From: Sclerotiophoma versabilis
Lineage: Eukaryota; Ascomycota; Dothideomycetes; Pleosporales; Didymellaceae
NCBI GenBank assembly: GCA_012274445.1
Contig: JAAROD010000004.1
Span: 1,984,001 to 2,048,000 of the forward strand
DNA: 64,000 nt
Reading direction: 5' to 3'
Part shown: piece after piece, positions 45,964-55,549 of the stretch
Layout of the letters: each line of letters opens with the position of its first letter
Position numbering within the stretch: position 1 is the stretch's first letter
Made by a program: the position numbers and the translations under genes
Notes under the pieces: generated by a model
The model's input: the letters and a program-made list of their open reading frames with translations, nothing else
The model's database searches: none
What the model was told of the DNA's origin: nothing

Positions 45964-46310
45964 ATGGCACTAAACGCCTACCTCAATAGTATGTCTCTTC
46001 TCTTCCCTTTCCTTTACCTTCCCACTAAGAAGATTCAGAAAAGGTCTCCGTCCTAACCCTAGACGGGCGAACCATGGTCGGCACGCTCTTCTCATGCGAC
46101 GGGTCCATGAACCTCGTGCTCGCTGACGCATACGAGCGCATCATCCGGCCGGCGGAGGAAGGCGTACCGAGCGAGGAAGTACCACTAGGGCTGTACATCG
46201 TGCGTGGCGACAGTGTGGCGGTGTGCGGAAGGGTGGATGAGGACGTTGATGGGAAAATCGATTGGACGAAGGTGCATGGCGAGGTTCTAGGGAGTACAAG
46301 GCATGTCTGA
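45964..46310 (+). CDS. LSM8: Lsm8, U6 snRNA-associated Sm-like protein
   Basis: Two exons, a 25-nt first exon (45964-45988, MALNAYLN) and 46039-46310, give 98 residues, the normal Lsm8 size. Lsm8 replaces Lsm1 in the nuclear Lsm2-8 ring, which binds the U6 snRNA 3' end for splicing. Sm1 motif: VSVLTLDGRTMVGTL with FSCDGSMNLVLADAYE; Sm2 motif: LGLYIVRGDSVAVCG. The nearer acceptor at 46031-46032 would give YLNSEKV; the chosen one (ATTCAG, 46037-46038) gives YLNKKV, which matches fungal Lsm8 better. Convergent with the PITH gene. Confidence 0.93.
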
Positions 46311-46678
46311 GGGCTTTGGAGATACACTGCAGGGATAGCAGCATTGAAAATTAGTAGCTTGAAGAAGGCAACGGCATATAAGAGGAGGCACAGGAATGAG
46401 GCAAACGCAGAAGCAAGAACGAAGGTGTGGAAGAGAGAAAGAGGGCGAAGATTGGATACGACGCACGAGAGAAGGAATGATACCCACGAAACGGTCGATA
46501 TACAAAGTATGTGTCTCCACTAGCTCCTCGCTCGTGCTCGAGCTGACACAGCAGGCTGGAGAGTTTGCGTGATATGTATAAATCTTAGTAGCATGGATTG
46601 GAGCAATCCATGGTCCATCATATTTGCTATAGGCTCCAATCGCTTTTCCGCGCGCTTTGATATTTCCGAGTCGCAGCA
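46311..46678. other. Convergent 3' flanks of LSM8 and PITH gene
   Basis: 368 bp between two stop codons; terminators of both genes must lie here. No strong hairpin or other feature noted. Confidence 0.5.
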
Positions 46679-47341
46679 CTACTGTATCCCCCTTCCTACT
46701 CCTTCCTTAACCCCTGCAATAGCCTTGTGATCCGCCGGATTCGCAGCGGCCTCATACAGCACACTGACCGGCTCTTTATTCAACCTCATAAAATCCCCTT
46801 TGAACGCCAGATAGCTAATCCTTGTCTCATCCTCCTCTCCCTGACTCCAGTTGTCCTCGAAGAAAAGCGCAAGACTCCTGGTGTTATTAAAGTGCACCCT
46901 CTTGACCGGAATCTCCTGCACCTCGTTTGACCTCGCAATCTCAAAAACTTGTGTGGCCGACTTCTCCGACGCCGTTTCGAAATCCATATCCTCCCCGAAG
47001 TTCGCAAATACCTTCAGCGTCTTGGGACTCGCGGCGCTGTCGCTCGCGCGTACGAGGATTGAGTGTAGCCGTACTTGGCCGGTGAATGGGACTAGAATGA
47101 GCAGCTGCTCGTCGGCGCTGGATACAAGCTCGGGCTCGGGGTCAAGGCGCTGTGCCCATGTTTTCTGGCAGATTGCGCGGCCGCTGTTGGACTCCTCTTC
47201 GTTTAGGGTGCGCAGCGCGCTGAAGTCAATTTGTGAGTACAGGATATTTTGCAGTGCAGGCGTGATATCGTCGCTGTGGTCGTGGTTATGATCGCCATGG
47301 TCGTGGCTGTGGGACTCGTCGTGGCAGTGGGAGTGCGACAT
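46679..47341 (-). CDS. PITH-domain protein with His-rich N-terminus
   Basis: Single exon, 220 residues. The PITH domain (named for the C-terminal proteasome-interacting domain of thioredoxin-like TXNL1) spans about residues 25-195, with LNEEESNSGRAI, ILVPFTGQVRLHSILVR, LKVFANFGEDMDFETA and RISYLAFKGDF. The family includes PITHD1. No thioredoxin domain is fused, as in PITHD1. The first 25 residues are unusually rich in His and Asp (SHSHCHDESHSHDHGDHNHD), a possible metal-binding head. Cytosolic or nuclear. Confidence 0.93.
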   Translation of the reverse strand: MSHSHCHDESHSHDHGDHNHDHSDDITPALQNILYSQIDFSALRTLNEEESNSGRAICQKTWAQRLDPEPELVSSADEQLLILVPFTGQVRLHSILVRASDSAASPKTLKVFANFGEDMDFETASEKSATQVFEIARSNEVQEIPVKRVHFNNTRSLALFFEDNWSQGEEDETRISYLAFKGDFMRLNKEPVSVLYEAAANPADHKAIAGVKEGVGRGIQ

Positions 47342-47705
47342 GGTGGGTGGTGGTGAGGTTGAAGTTGTGTTGGTGGGGTAGCGGGGTAGCTTAGCTTTGA
47401 CCCTTGGTGGTGAGGAGGGTGTTCAACGGCGATATGAATAGGATTACAGCAGAGGCCTATATAAAGAACTGACACCGGCATTCAGAGAAAATGATGTGGA
47501 ATGACGGCGATATATGATACGATGCCATGTGGGCGTCAAACCCTCATCGTAGAGAACGAGAGCACGTGCACAGTTGAAGCTCCGACATCTGTCCTTCCAA
47601 GGTTGCGAAGACCTCTATAACGATGTATGTAAACTACCAGTATCTATCGCTGTACTCAGAATATCCCCAACGCCTCGCTCAATGCACGTATATATCCGGT
47701 CATGG
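47342..47705. other. Spacer between PITH gene and VPS20
   Basis: PITH promoter and VPS20 3' flank (both minus). An AT-rich CTATATAAAG word at about 47458-47467 reads TATA-like on either strand, near 120 bp upstream of the PITH start. Confidence 0.4.
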
Positions 47706-48443
47706 CTACGCCAACATGGGTTCTGCCTTCTGTTCCTGTTCAGCAGCACGCTCTCTAGCTCTTCTCTGCGCCCGGTCCTTCGCCATCTGCGCTTTCTGTT
47801 CTGGTGTAAACTCGGGTTGTTTGACGGGTGGGTCAGGTAGCGTGACTTCTCGTTCGAGGGCCTCGAGCTCGTCTTCGACTTCGTCTTCGTCTTGGTTTGA
47901 CATCTTGTTTGCGAGCAGCTCGCTGATTTCCTGTGACAATCATGGTCAGCCAATTAGATGTTGGTGAGAGAGACGTGGTTGTGCGCACCTCTTGGTATGC
48001 CCTCGCCTCGGCGTTCTCGCCCAACAGCTTCTCCACATTTTCTATGCCGCCCATCTCTTTGTGAATCTCCTTCAGTACAGCAGTGCCTTGCTGCAATCCA
48101 TAAAGTACGTCCTTCTGCACAAGTGCAAACTCGACATCATTCGTGAGCTGCTCCAACTGCGCCAGCTGTGCATCTGTCTTCTGTATCAGGCCCTCTTGGT
48201 ATTTCTTCCGCCTGAGCGCCAACTTGGCTCTATTTGTATCGCCCTTAAGTATGCATTCTTTCGCAATCGCCTTCTCACGGTCGGTCAGCACAGTGATGCG
48301 CTTCTGGTATTGTCGCAGCTTATCGCGCTGGTTCTTCATGTCCAGGATTGCCCTGCAGCCGTTAACGACGCGCCCGAGGCTGGGGACACGCAGACGCACT
48401 TGTCCTGGGCGGAAATCTTGTTCGAGCTGCCTGAGTTTCCCAT
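47706..48443 (-). CDS. VPS20: Vps20, ESCRT-III subunit (CHMP6)
   Basis: Exons 48400-48443, 47989-48352 and 47706-47930 join in phase to 210 residues. It nucleates ESCRT-III on endosomes after binding ESCRT-II, for multivesicular-body sorting. The N-terminus MGNSGSSNKISAQD carries Gly2 and Ser in the right place for N-myristoylation, as in CHMP6. The basic helix 1-2 region (KNQRDKLRQYQKRI) follows, then QLTNDVEFALVQKDVLYGL, GLQQGTAVLKEIHKEMGG and an acidic C-terminal tail (EDEVEDELEALEREV) with PDPPVKQPEF before the end, which fits the Vps4-interacting region. The tiny first exon is only visible by splicing. It diverges from RIX7. Confidence 0.93.
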
Positions 48444-48728
48444 ACTGGCAGTGTTCCCATCAGCGCATCAGTGTATGTAACTCGGAGCGCGTGCCTGCCT
48501 TGGTTGACTTGACGTAGGTACAATGCCGAAGCCGAAGATGGGCCGGAACGCTAGTCTTATCGATTAGCACCCTGGTCCGAGGTCTGGCAAAATATTTGTG
48601 GACTAGAGTTCTGGAGGTTGTCAGGAACACCAACCAGCGGCAAGCTTTGATTGAAACCGCAAGATTGCGGCCCAGAGCTCGTCCAGTTCTGAATACATTG
48701 ATTACCTCCGGACTGGTACGATCCCATC
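48444..48728. promoter_or_regulatory. Divergent promoter VPS20 / RIX7
   Basis: A 285-bp spacer must drive both the ESCRT-III gene and the ribosome-biogenesis ATPase. No defined binding site could be assigned. Confidence 0.5.
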
Positions 48729-51007
48729 ATGGCACCCCGCGGTCGATCGCTTCAGCAAGGCCTGGATCGCGATATCTACCAGATTGTGCGAAAGTATCTT
48801 GACGACAAGAATGAGTCACCTCTTAAACTTCGGGTCTCTACTATCCAGGATTACATTCAGAAGTCCAATTCTAGCCTTAAGAGGCGACCAAAGAAGCAGC
48901 TGGAGGATTCTATCGAACGCGTTATCGATGTAATCCGCGAAGACGAGAGTGAGGTCGACGACGAGATTGCTGACATCGAAGGCGAATTTGGTGACATTGA
49001 GGAGAAGGCACAGAAAGAGAAGGAGAGCAAGACCGCCGATTGGATGAACAAGCAGATCGTCGGTCAATGGGCCAATTCCGGAGTTGTGACTCCCTCCACA
49101 GTGGTCAATGGTGAAAAGGCCAGCAAGAAGCGTGAATCTAAGGTTACCGGGGAGAGGGAGAGCAAAAGGCAGAAGAAAGAGACCAAGGAAACCAAAATTG
49201 ACGTCGCGCCACCATCTGGCGTGAGCTTGGAGGACCTCGGTGGTGTGAGCAAGGTCATGAACCAGCTGAAAGAGCACCTTGTCCTGCCACTACTCTGCCC
49301 TGAAGAATATGCTCAAAGAGAGATCCCTATTCCACGAGGTATCTTGCTGCACGGTCCTCCTGGATGCGGAAAGACGGTCATCTGCCGAGCAGTTGCAGCA
49401 GAACTGGGCGTGCCATTCATCGAGATTCTTGGACCGTCTGTCGTATCAGGCATGTCCGGAGAGTCCGAGAAGCAGATTCGTGAGCACTTTGAACGTGCTA
49501 AGGAGGTGGCACCTTGCCTGATCTTCATCGACGAAATCGATGTCATTGCACCTAAGCGAGACAATGCGCAGAGTCAAATGGAGAAGCGTATTGTTGCTCA
49601 GCTTCTCATCTCAATGGACAGTTTGGCAATGGAAGGCAATGATGGGAAGCCTGTTATCGTGCTAGCAGCATCGAACCGCCCGGACAGTCTGGACCCTGCG
49701 CTTCGCCGCGGAGGACGTTTCGATACTGAAATCAACATGGGCGTGCCCAATGAAGCTATGCGAGAATCCATTCTGAGAGCGCTTACCCGCAAGCCTAAGC
49801 TTGCTGAGGACGTCAACTTCACCACCCTTGCCAAGATGACCGCCGGGTTCGTGGGTGCTGACTTGAAAGATCTGGTTAGCAAGGCCGGTACCTGGGAGAT
49901 GGAGCGTTACCGCGAGGCCCTGGAAATGCAAGCTGCAGCAAACGAGACTGAAATGGAGGTGGATATGGCCAAGGTCACCGCCGATGATGCTGAGACAATA
50001 CGATCCTGGAGGCGCCTGGTCCTGCGAGTTCGCGACAAAGATGCCATCCGTCCTGTAGGCTTTGAGAACTCTGTTATCTCCATGGAAGCTTTCCAGGCTG
50101 TACTACCCACAATTACGCCATCTTCGAAGCGAGAGGGCTTTGCTACAGTGCCAGATACAACGTGGCGCGACGTCGGTGCCCTTGAAGGCGTGCGCGATGA
50201 GCTCGAAATGGCAATCGTCGAGCCCATACAGAATCCACAGCGATATGCCAAAGTTGGTATTTCAGCACCCACAGGTGTACTGCTCTGGGGACCTCCTGGC
50301 TGCGGTAAAACTTTGCTTGCCAAAGCCGTTGCCGCAGAATCTAAAGCAAACTTTATTAGCGTCAAGGGTCCCGAGCTGCTGAATAAGGTATGTACATCCT
50401 TCATACCCCTTAATTGACCGCAGTGACTAACTCCAGCTAGTATGTTGGAGAATCCGAACGCGCCCTCCGCCAAGTCTTCATGCGTGCCCGTAGCTCTGTT
50501 CCCTGCGTCATCTTCTTCGACGAACTGGACGCTCTTGTGCCCAAGCGGTCTAGCGAGCTTCACGAGGCGTCTGCACGTGTGGTCAACACGCTGCTCACTG
50601 AATTGGATGGCCTCAACATGCGCGAGGGCATTTATCTCATTGCAGCTACCAATCGTCCTGAAATGATCGATGAGGCTATGCTACGTCCCGGTCGTCTAGA
50701 AACATTGCTGTATGTGGAGCTGCCAAAACCAGAAGAGCGCGTCGACATTTTACGTGCTCTGATCAGGCAACGTGGGGTTATTCGCGAATCTCTGGCCGAA
50801 GTAGGTCGCCGAGAAGAGTGCAACAACTTCTCTGGAGCCGACCTTGAATCTCTCTTGCGGAAGGCAGGTCAGCACGCGCTCCGCCGGCGGTCTGATATTG
50901 TCGAAGAGATCGATCTAGTCGAGGCAGTCAAAACCATCAGGCCTAGTGTTGGGGACATAAAGAAGTATGAGGACTTACGCAAGCGGTTCGAAACGAAGTT
51001 GTTCTAG
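48729..51007 (+). CDS. RIX7: Rix7, AAA ATPase of 60S ribosome biogenesis (NVL homologue)
   Basis: Exons 48729-50387 and 50441-51007 give 741 residues, close to yeast Rix7 (837) and NVL. It is a type II AAA ATPase that removes Nsa1 from nucleolar pre-60S particles. The N-terminal helical domain (DRDIYQIVRKYLDD) matches the NVL/Rix7 nucleolin-binding-like domain, followed by a KR-rich linker. D1: Walker A GPPGCGKT at 209-216, Walker B LIFIDEID, then AASNRPDSLDPALRRGGRFD. D2: Walker A again GPPGCGKT at 521-528, Walker B VIFFDELDAL, then AATNRPEMIDEAMLRPGRL with arginine finger region. The intron splits ELLNK|YVGESERALRQVF exactly before the pore-loop-proximal GESE motif. Nucleolar by family. Confidence 0.96.
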
Positions 51008-51576
51008 TATACTGAGTAGGCAGGAATGAGAGACCTAAAAAGCCTGAAGACCTCCAGGGTCGTTTTATTGATATTCTGAACAGCCTGACTTCCTCTAGCC
51101 TCTATTTGCCGCTGCCAAAGCGATACGCGTATCGCATCGACTTCCTCTATGGAGATGACGCTGAGAAGACGCGCGGGTCCCGGTACCTGCAATCCAGAGG
51201 AGTGCAGAGATAGCAAGACTTGGTCTCCAGCTTGCTCGTTCCAGCTTCGTTCGAGCCGGTAGCATCAAGAAAACCAATCGCAAGGACTTCTCTGGCCCCG
51301 TAGGAGGCGCGCTACACAAGCTTTTGGTCAAGCCTAAGGCAGGTATATTCGTGAGGATCAAGACGCAGCTTTCATTCATGTGCACACACACACACACATG
51401 CTCGCAACATTTCTACCGCCTGGCTACCTCCAGCCTCGCCCATCCTTTCACTTATCCTTCGCTCACTCGTGCTCTCCTCCCTTCCCTTCTATTATAAAGT
51501 CCATTGACTTGCCCGAGCCCCCATATCATCACTATAGCTCCACTACCCTCCACACTCCACCGAACTTCCTTTCAGT
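51008..51576. other. Intergenic after RIX7
   Basis: RIX7 terminator and promoter of the next gene. Contains a CA repeat and a pyrimidine-rich leader (51410-51570). Confidence 0.5.
51383..51398. repeat. (CA)8 microsatellite
   Basis: Eight uninterrupted CA units in the 5' flank of the frame-broken Cys-rich gene. Confidence 0.9.
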
Positions 51577-52130
51577 ATGTGCACTGAAGTCATGCCCGTT
51601 ATGCCTGCTGTCCGCACACCCACTTTCTGAAATTGACTTATTGCAACCTGAGTCCCTCCCGTGTGTCATCTACGGGCAAAGCGTGTGGTCGTTACCGACT
51701 AAGAACCAAGGGTTGCGAAAGTGGGAGAGCTAGAAAGTGTCAAGACTGCGCTATGGACCGCAAGGTTAGGAAGGACTTTGGTGACGCAACGCTGGACAGC
51801 GTGCGGGTAGAGCCGAGGGCTAAGATAATGAAGCTTTGGGGATCTTTGATTGTGGAGAAGAGGCGGCGGAGTGATGAGGGTGATGGTAATGATGTGGCCC
51901 CGGTTTTTGCGCCCATGCTGCAGATGCGGTCGGTAAATTCTGGGGACTTGGAGGCTTGGCCGGCGTTAGAGATGAGGGCTGTCGTGTTGCTTGGCGAAGA
52001 AGAAGGGTCTGGCAAAGACCATGGGCGGAAAAGATTGCGCCGTCGACATGACTGCGCATCAGTGCATAGTGTGCAGGCCATGCGCGACGAAGATTTCGAC
52101 CTTACCAAGAGCGGAGGGGTCTTAAATTAG
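51577..52130 (+). pseudogene. Cys/His-rich small protein with apparent one-base frameshift near its N-terminus
   Basis: An ATG at 51577 reads MCTEV, then the frame runs into a stop. From base 51588 the other frame is open to 52130 and reads HARYACCPHTHFLKLTYCNLS, then GKACGRYRLRTKGCE and ARKCQDC, a dense Cys/His pattern. Fungal small proteins that begin with MC and continue with a Y-x-C-x-C/H pattern look just like MCTEV joined to HARYAC, so one base seems to be missing after base 51590. No GT..AG pair fixes it. After residue about 60 the chain is basic, then acidic, without domains. Options: disabled gene, sequencing or assembly indel, or a start elsewhere. Family memory is mine and unchecked. 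Confidence 0.45.
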
Positions 52131-52208
52131 ATTAAAGTGTCATTTCAAAAGACATAAGGCAGGAAAGATAGAATTTAAACATTAGCTTTTTGAATCCACG
52201 AATGATCC

Positions 52209-52727
52209 TCAATACTGCCCTCCAGGATGCCCCAAGATAATAGCCTCTCTCGCCCCCAACGCAACCCCATCCACACTATCACCTAACGGAACTGTCAAAT
52301 CGCCCTCCCTCTCGCCTCCCCCTTCGCCCTGCCACCTCAAAAACGTCTCAAACGCCGCAGTCCCTCTAATACTCCCCGTCTTATCGTACCTCTCAACCAT
52401 GTTCCGCATATCGCCAATCCACCTCTTGCACTCTTTGCACACGTTCATCTCGCGGCTAATCTGGGACCTCTTACTCGGCTCAGCACAGCGCACGGCGTTT
52501 AATTGATGGTCTGGAAGGGTAGCATAGTTGAGCTTGTTCACAGGTTCCGAGTTGGAAGGTGAGAAGTATGAAGTATCTTGTGAGGGGTCCGGGGAAGAGA
52601 CTGTGCGGCGCGAGGCAGTGGATGCGGAGCGTGAGATGGTTTGGCTAAGGGAGAAGAAGCGACGGGCCGATGCTGAGCGCTTAACTGGTGCGGGATTGGG
52701 AGCTGCGGGGGAGAGAGGTGGGGACAT
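52209..52727 (-). CDS. Ser/Pro-rich small protein, possibly longer with a Cys/His-rich N-terminus
   Basis: Minimal CDS of 172 codons from the ATG at 52727 (MSPPLSPAAPNP). The first half is Ser/Arg-rich and disordered; the second has a CxxC pair in MNVCKECKRWIGDMRNMVERYD, then a Gly/Glu-rich tail. The frame stays open upstream to 52818, where a TTTTAG acceptor lies, and there encodes SNGCGHIGESHHQPWTLCD, a Cys/His pattern of the same kind as in the convergent neighbour. A likely first exon at 52930-52956 (MCYHNFTQQ, GTACTG donor) is in the right place but its phase is off by one. So the true protein probably starts at 52956 and the present N-terminus is uncertain. Confidence 0.5.
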   Translation of the reverse strand: MSPPLSPAAPNPAPVKRSASARRFFSLSQTISRSASTASRRTVSSPDPSQDTSYFSPSNSEPVNKLNYATLPDHQLNAVRCAEPSKRSQISREMNVCKECKRWIGDMRNMVERYDKTGSIRGTAAFETFLRWQGEGGGEREGDLTVPLGDSVDGVALGAREAIILGHPGGQY

Positions 52728-52956
52728 GGGTCCGCGTAGACCGTTCAAGCGTTGGAGTGCTGTGTCGCAGAGGGTCCAAGGCTGGTGGTGTGATTCGCCG
52801 ATGTGGCCACAGCCATTGCTAAAACATTATCGTTATGGTTTGGCTTAATATACTATCAGAATATGTTCCGTACTATGATCATGTTAATAAGGTTTGTGTA
52901 TTGGGGTGTGAGATTTAAGATCTCAGTACCTGTTGCGTAAAGTTATGGTAGCACAT

Positions 52957-53746
52957 GTCGTTATGTAGAAACCACCTGACTGGTACGTGTATGGTCGTGG
53001 GAGATCTGCAGCGGCTGTCGGTAGCGCTTGTGGGGTGTGCGGCTGTCAAAGTTCCCAAGATGGTGGTGTGCAGGTGGGCTAATGCAGGGAAACGCGGATG
53101 TTGAACGCTGAACCTTGAAGAATATGGTTCAACGGTTGTGCAGCTATCAATGCAATTAAGTGAACGCAGGAACAGAGGTGTATGGAGAACTGTTCATGCA
53201 CTTTTGTTTATTCACTCTGCCTTGTTTTCGGGCGATCGATAAGCGGTGAATGTTGCAAGGGTAAGCCCGTAATTGTTGCCAACGTGGCTAGCGGTCATCT
53301 AAAATTGGTCGATTTCGGTATGCTCCGCTTCAGTTATGGCTGGCTGTAGCTGTGTGCCTGTCTAAGGGTCCAAGATCACCAGTCCTGGGATATGTTTGTA
53401 GACAGCAAGATGCGGCACGGAAGAGCGTGTGACGTCATTGTCGGTTTAACTCGCCGTAGTTGCAACGAGCCAAGCTGATTGGAAGCTGTTTACCGCATGT
53501 GGACCTATCGTATGAATCTTAGAAAATGCGCAAGGTCTGCCTAGAGATTCAGCGTGAAGCTTGAAGGTGTTGTGGAGAAGATGCGAAGCGCGTTACAGAG
53601 GAAGAGGTCTGGGAACTAGTGACTTAGCGTACCCGCTAGCCTTGCAACGGCGCTCTCAATTCTCACCTCATCTCGTTTCTCTTTCAACTCTTGCATAGCA
53701 CCAATAACTGACATCCTGGGTCTCCCTGTAGGCAATCTGTTGGCTG
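52957..53746. other. Intergenic before the P450
   Basis: Upstream flank of the previous gene and 3' flank of the P450. No feature recognised. Confidence 0.5.
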
Positions 53747-55549
53747 CTATGAACCTCCCATTTCCTTTTCTCGGGTCGAGCCGGTTCGCTCGTACCTCCT
53801 CCAGATCATGCCTTCGGGAAGGGTCCTCCATTGTAAATTATCATCCAATAGCTCCTCCACCTTCTTCCACTCAGCTTGTATGGTCTTGACGCGTTCGGGG
53901 TCCCTTGGTACGATCCTTGCTGGGAAGGCTTTCGGCTGAACGAACAGTCCTTCTGTCAGGTTGTCTGCGTCAGGTACGATCTCCTTGCCATCGGCATCGA
54001 TAGCTTTTTGAAACTCGAAGGCCCAGAGCAATCGCGACATGCCAAGGAATAGTGACCGCTCGCCAATGTGCATGCCTTGGCATAGACGCCGACCAGCGCC
54101 GAAGACGAAATGATCGCGTTTTGAGGCGTCAGGGTTATTCGCAGCTTCAGCCGCTGTCTGGTGGTCATTGATATACCTGGCAGGGTCAAAGCGACGCGGG
54201 TCCGGATGACGTTTAGGGTCCATGTGGACAGCCCATACATTCCACATAACACCTGCGTTCTTCGGAATTTTGTAGCCCATGTACTTGTCATCTCGAATGA
54301 CAGCATGTGGAACTCCAAGAATGTCAGTGGGCATCCAGCGCATACTCTCCTTGACGCAGCCGCGGATGTAGGGCAGGTTTGGCTCATCTTCTATAGTAGG
54401 AAAACGGTCACCACAGACTCGATTGAGCTCTTCCTGTGCAGCCTTGACCACTTCCGGGAACAGCACCATGGCCTGGATGACTAAGTTCCGTTAGCATAGA
54501 TGCCGGCTTGAGACTCGACCTCAGAATCGCTCACAGCCTACAAGAGTCGCAGCCGTGGTGTCAGAGCCTGCCTCCAGGAGCGACCCGCAGGTATAGCCAG
54601 CTAGTGCGTCAGAGAAGCCTTCTTCGTCTTGAGCTCGAACCAAGTCAACGCAAAAACACGGTTTGGCGGTGCCATTCTTGATGGCTTTCTTAACATTCAT
54701 CCAGTGGCCGATGTACAATTCACTCTCCTTCTCATGTAATTTCTTTGCATACCGTCTCATGGGAACAGCCCAATCCGGCAGCTTGCGGAGTAGTGGAAAC
54801 ACGTCAAGCAGAGCGGCTGTTTGGGAGCCAGTCAACTCGCAGAACCGTTCAAACCCCTGGGAGTTCTTTCAGCAATCGTATAGTAACATATGTTGTGTAC
54901 TGACGTGGAAAAGTTGCTTCAATTTGGGGTCGTCGATACTTGTTGTGCGGAAGCCGAAAATCATTTGGGTCGTCAGAGAATTTGTGTACCGTCGGATGTG
55001 GTCAGCAAAAAGGTTAGGTTTCTCCAGAATCCCCATGAGCATGGCCTTGTTCTCTAGATCCTGGTACGGAACGTATGTTTGGGCAGCCTTGATGTTCAGA
55101 TTGTTATGAACGACCTTACGAACCATACGCCAAGTATCGCCATACTCCTTGGGATCTGTCAGTCTTCGCTCTAGAAAGCTGTGCTCCAAAGCTCTACCCA
55201 CCATCAATAGCATTCGGTTGTTACCACCCACGATCTGACCTATGTACATGTCGGGGCGCGAAGAGTATATGCTGCTTCTCTTATCTAGCAAGTCCTTGAT
55301 TGCTTGGTCCGAGGACAGCACAATCATGACTTTCGTTCCAAGGATTAGAGAGTACACTGGTCCATATTCCTCGACCCATTTCTGAAACTGCAAATGACCC
55401 TTTTCTCTTGGCATGAGGTGGAGATTACCGATCAACGGCAACGTTGGTGGCCCTGGAGGATAGTCTGCTGGTCTTCTGCCAATCTTGCTGAGTTGATGCA
55501 GTACTAGAGCCAGTATGGCAGCCAACGCTGCGTACAGTGAGACAGACAT
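53747..55549 (-). CDS. Cytochrome P450 monooxygenase
   Basis: Exons 54905-55549, 54535-54856 and 53747-54480 give 566 residues. ER-anchored P450: the N-terminus is a hydrophobic anchor (LYAALAAILALVLHQL) then the Pro-rich hinge YPPGPPTLPLIGNLH. I-helix oxygen-binding motif EAGSDTTAATL, ExxR at Glu367-Arg370 (KESMRW), PERF-region equivalent PRRFDPARY, and heme loop FVFGAGRRLCQG with ligand Cys456. The intron 2 join (TLVGFIQAMVLFP) is fixed by a GCTAAC branch and CTTAG acceptor. Sequence style resembles the fungal group of O-methylsterigmatocystin-oxidoreductase-like P450s, but substrate is unknown. No PKS, NRPS, terpene cyclase or tailoring neighbours are in reach, so a cluster is not supported. 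The C-terminus is about 40 residues longer than usual. Confidence 0.95.

Noticed and set aside
53616..53831. A 71-codon frame overlapping the P450 3' end
   Set aside because: It overlaps the P450 C-terminal coding frame, lacks conserved motifs and would need a different start.
53747..55549. P450 as part of a secondary-metabolite cluster
   Set aside because: No backbone synthase, tailoring enzyme or transporter within several kb.
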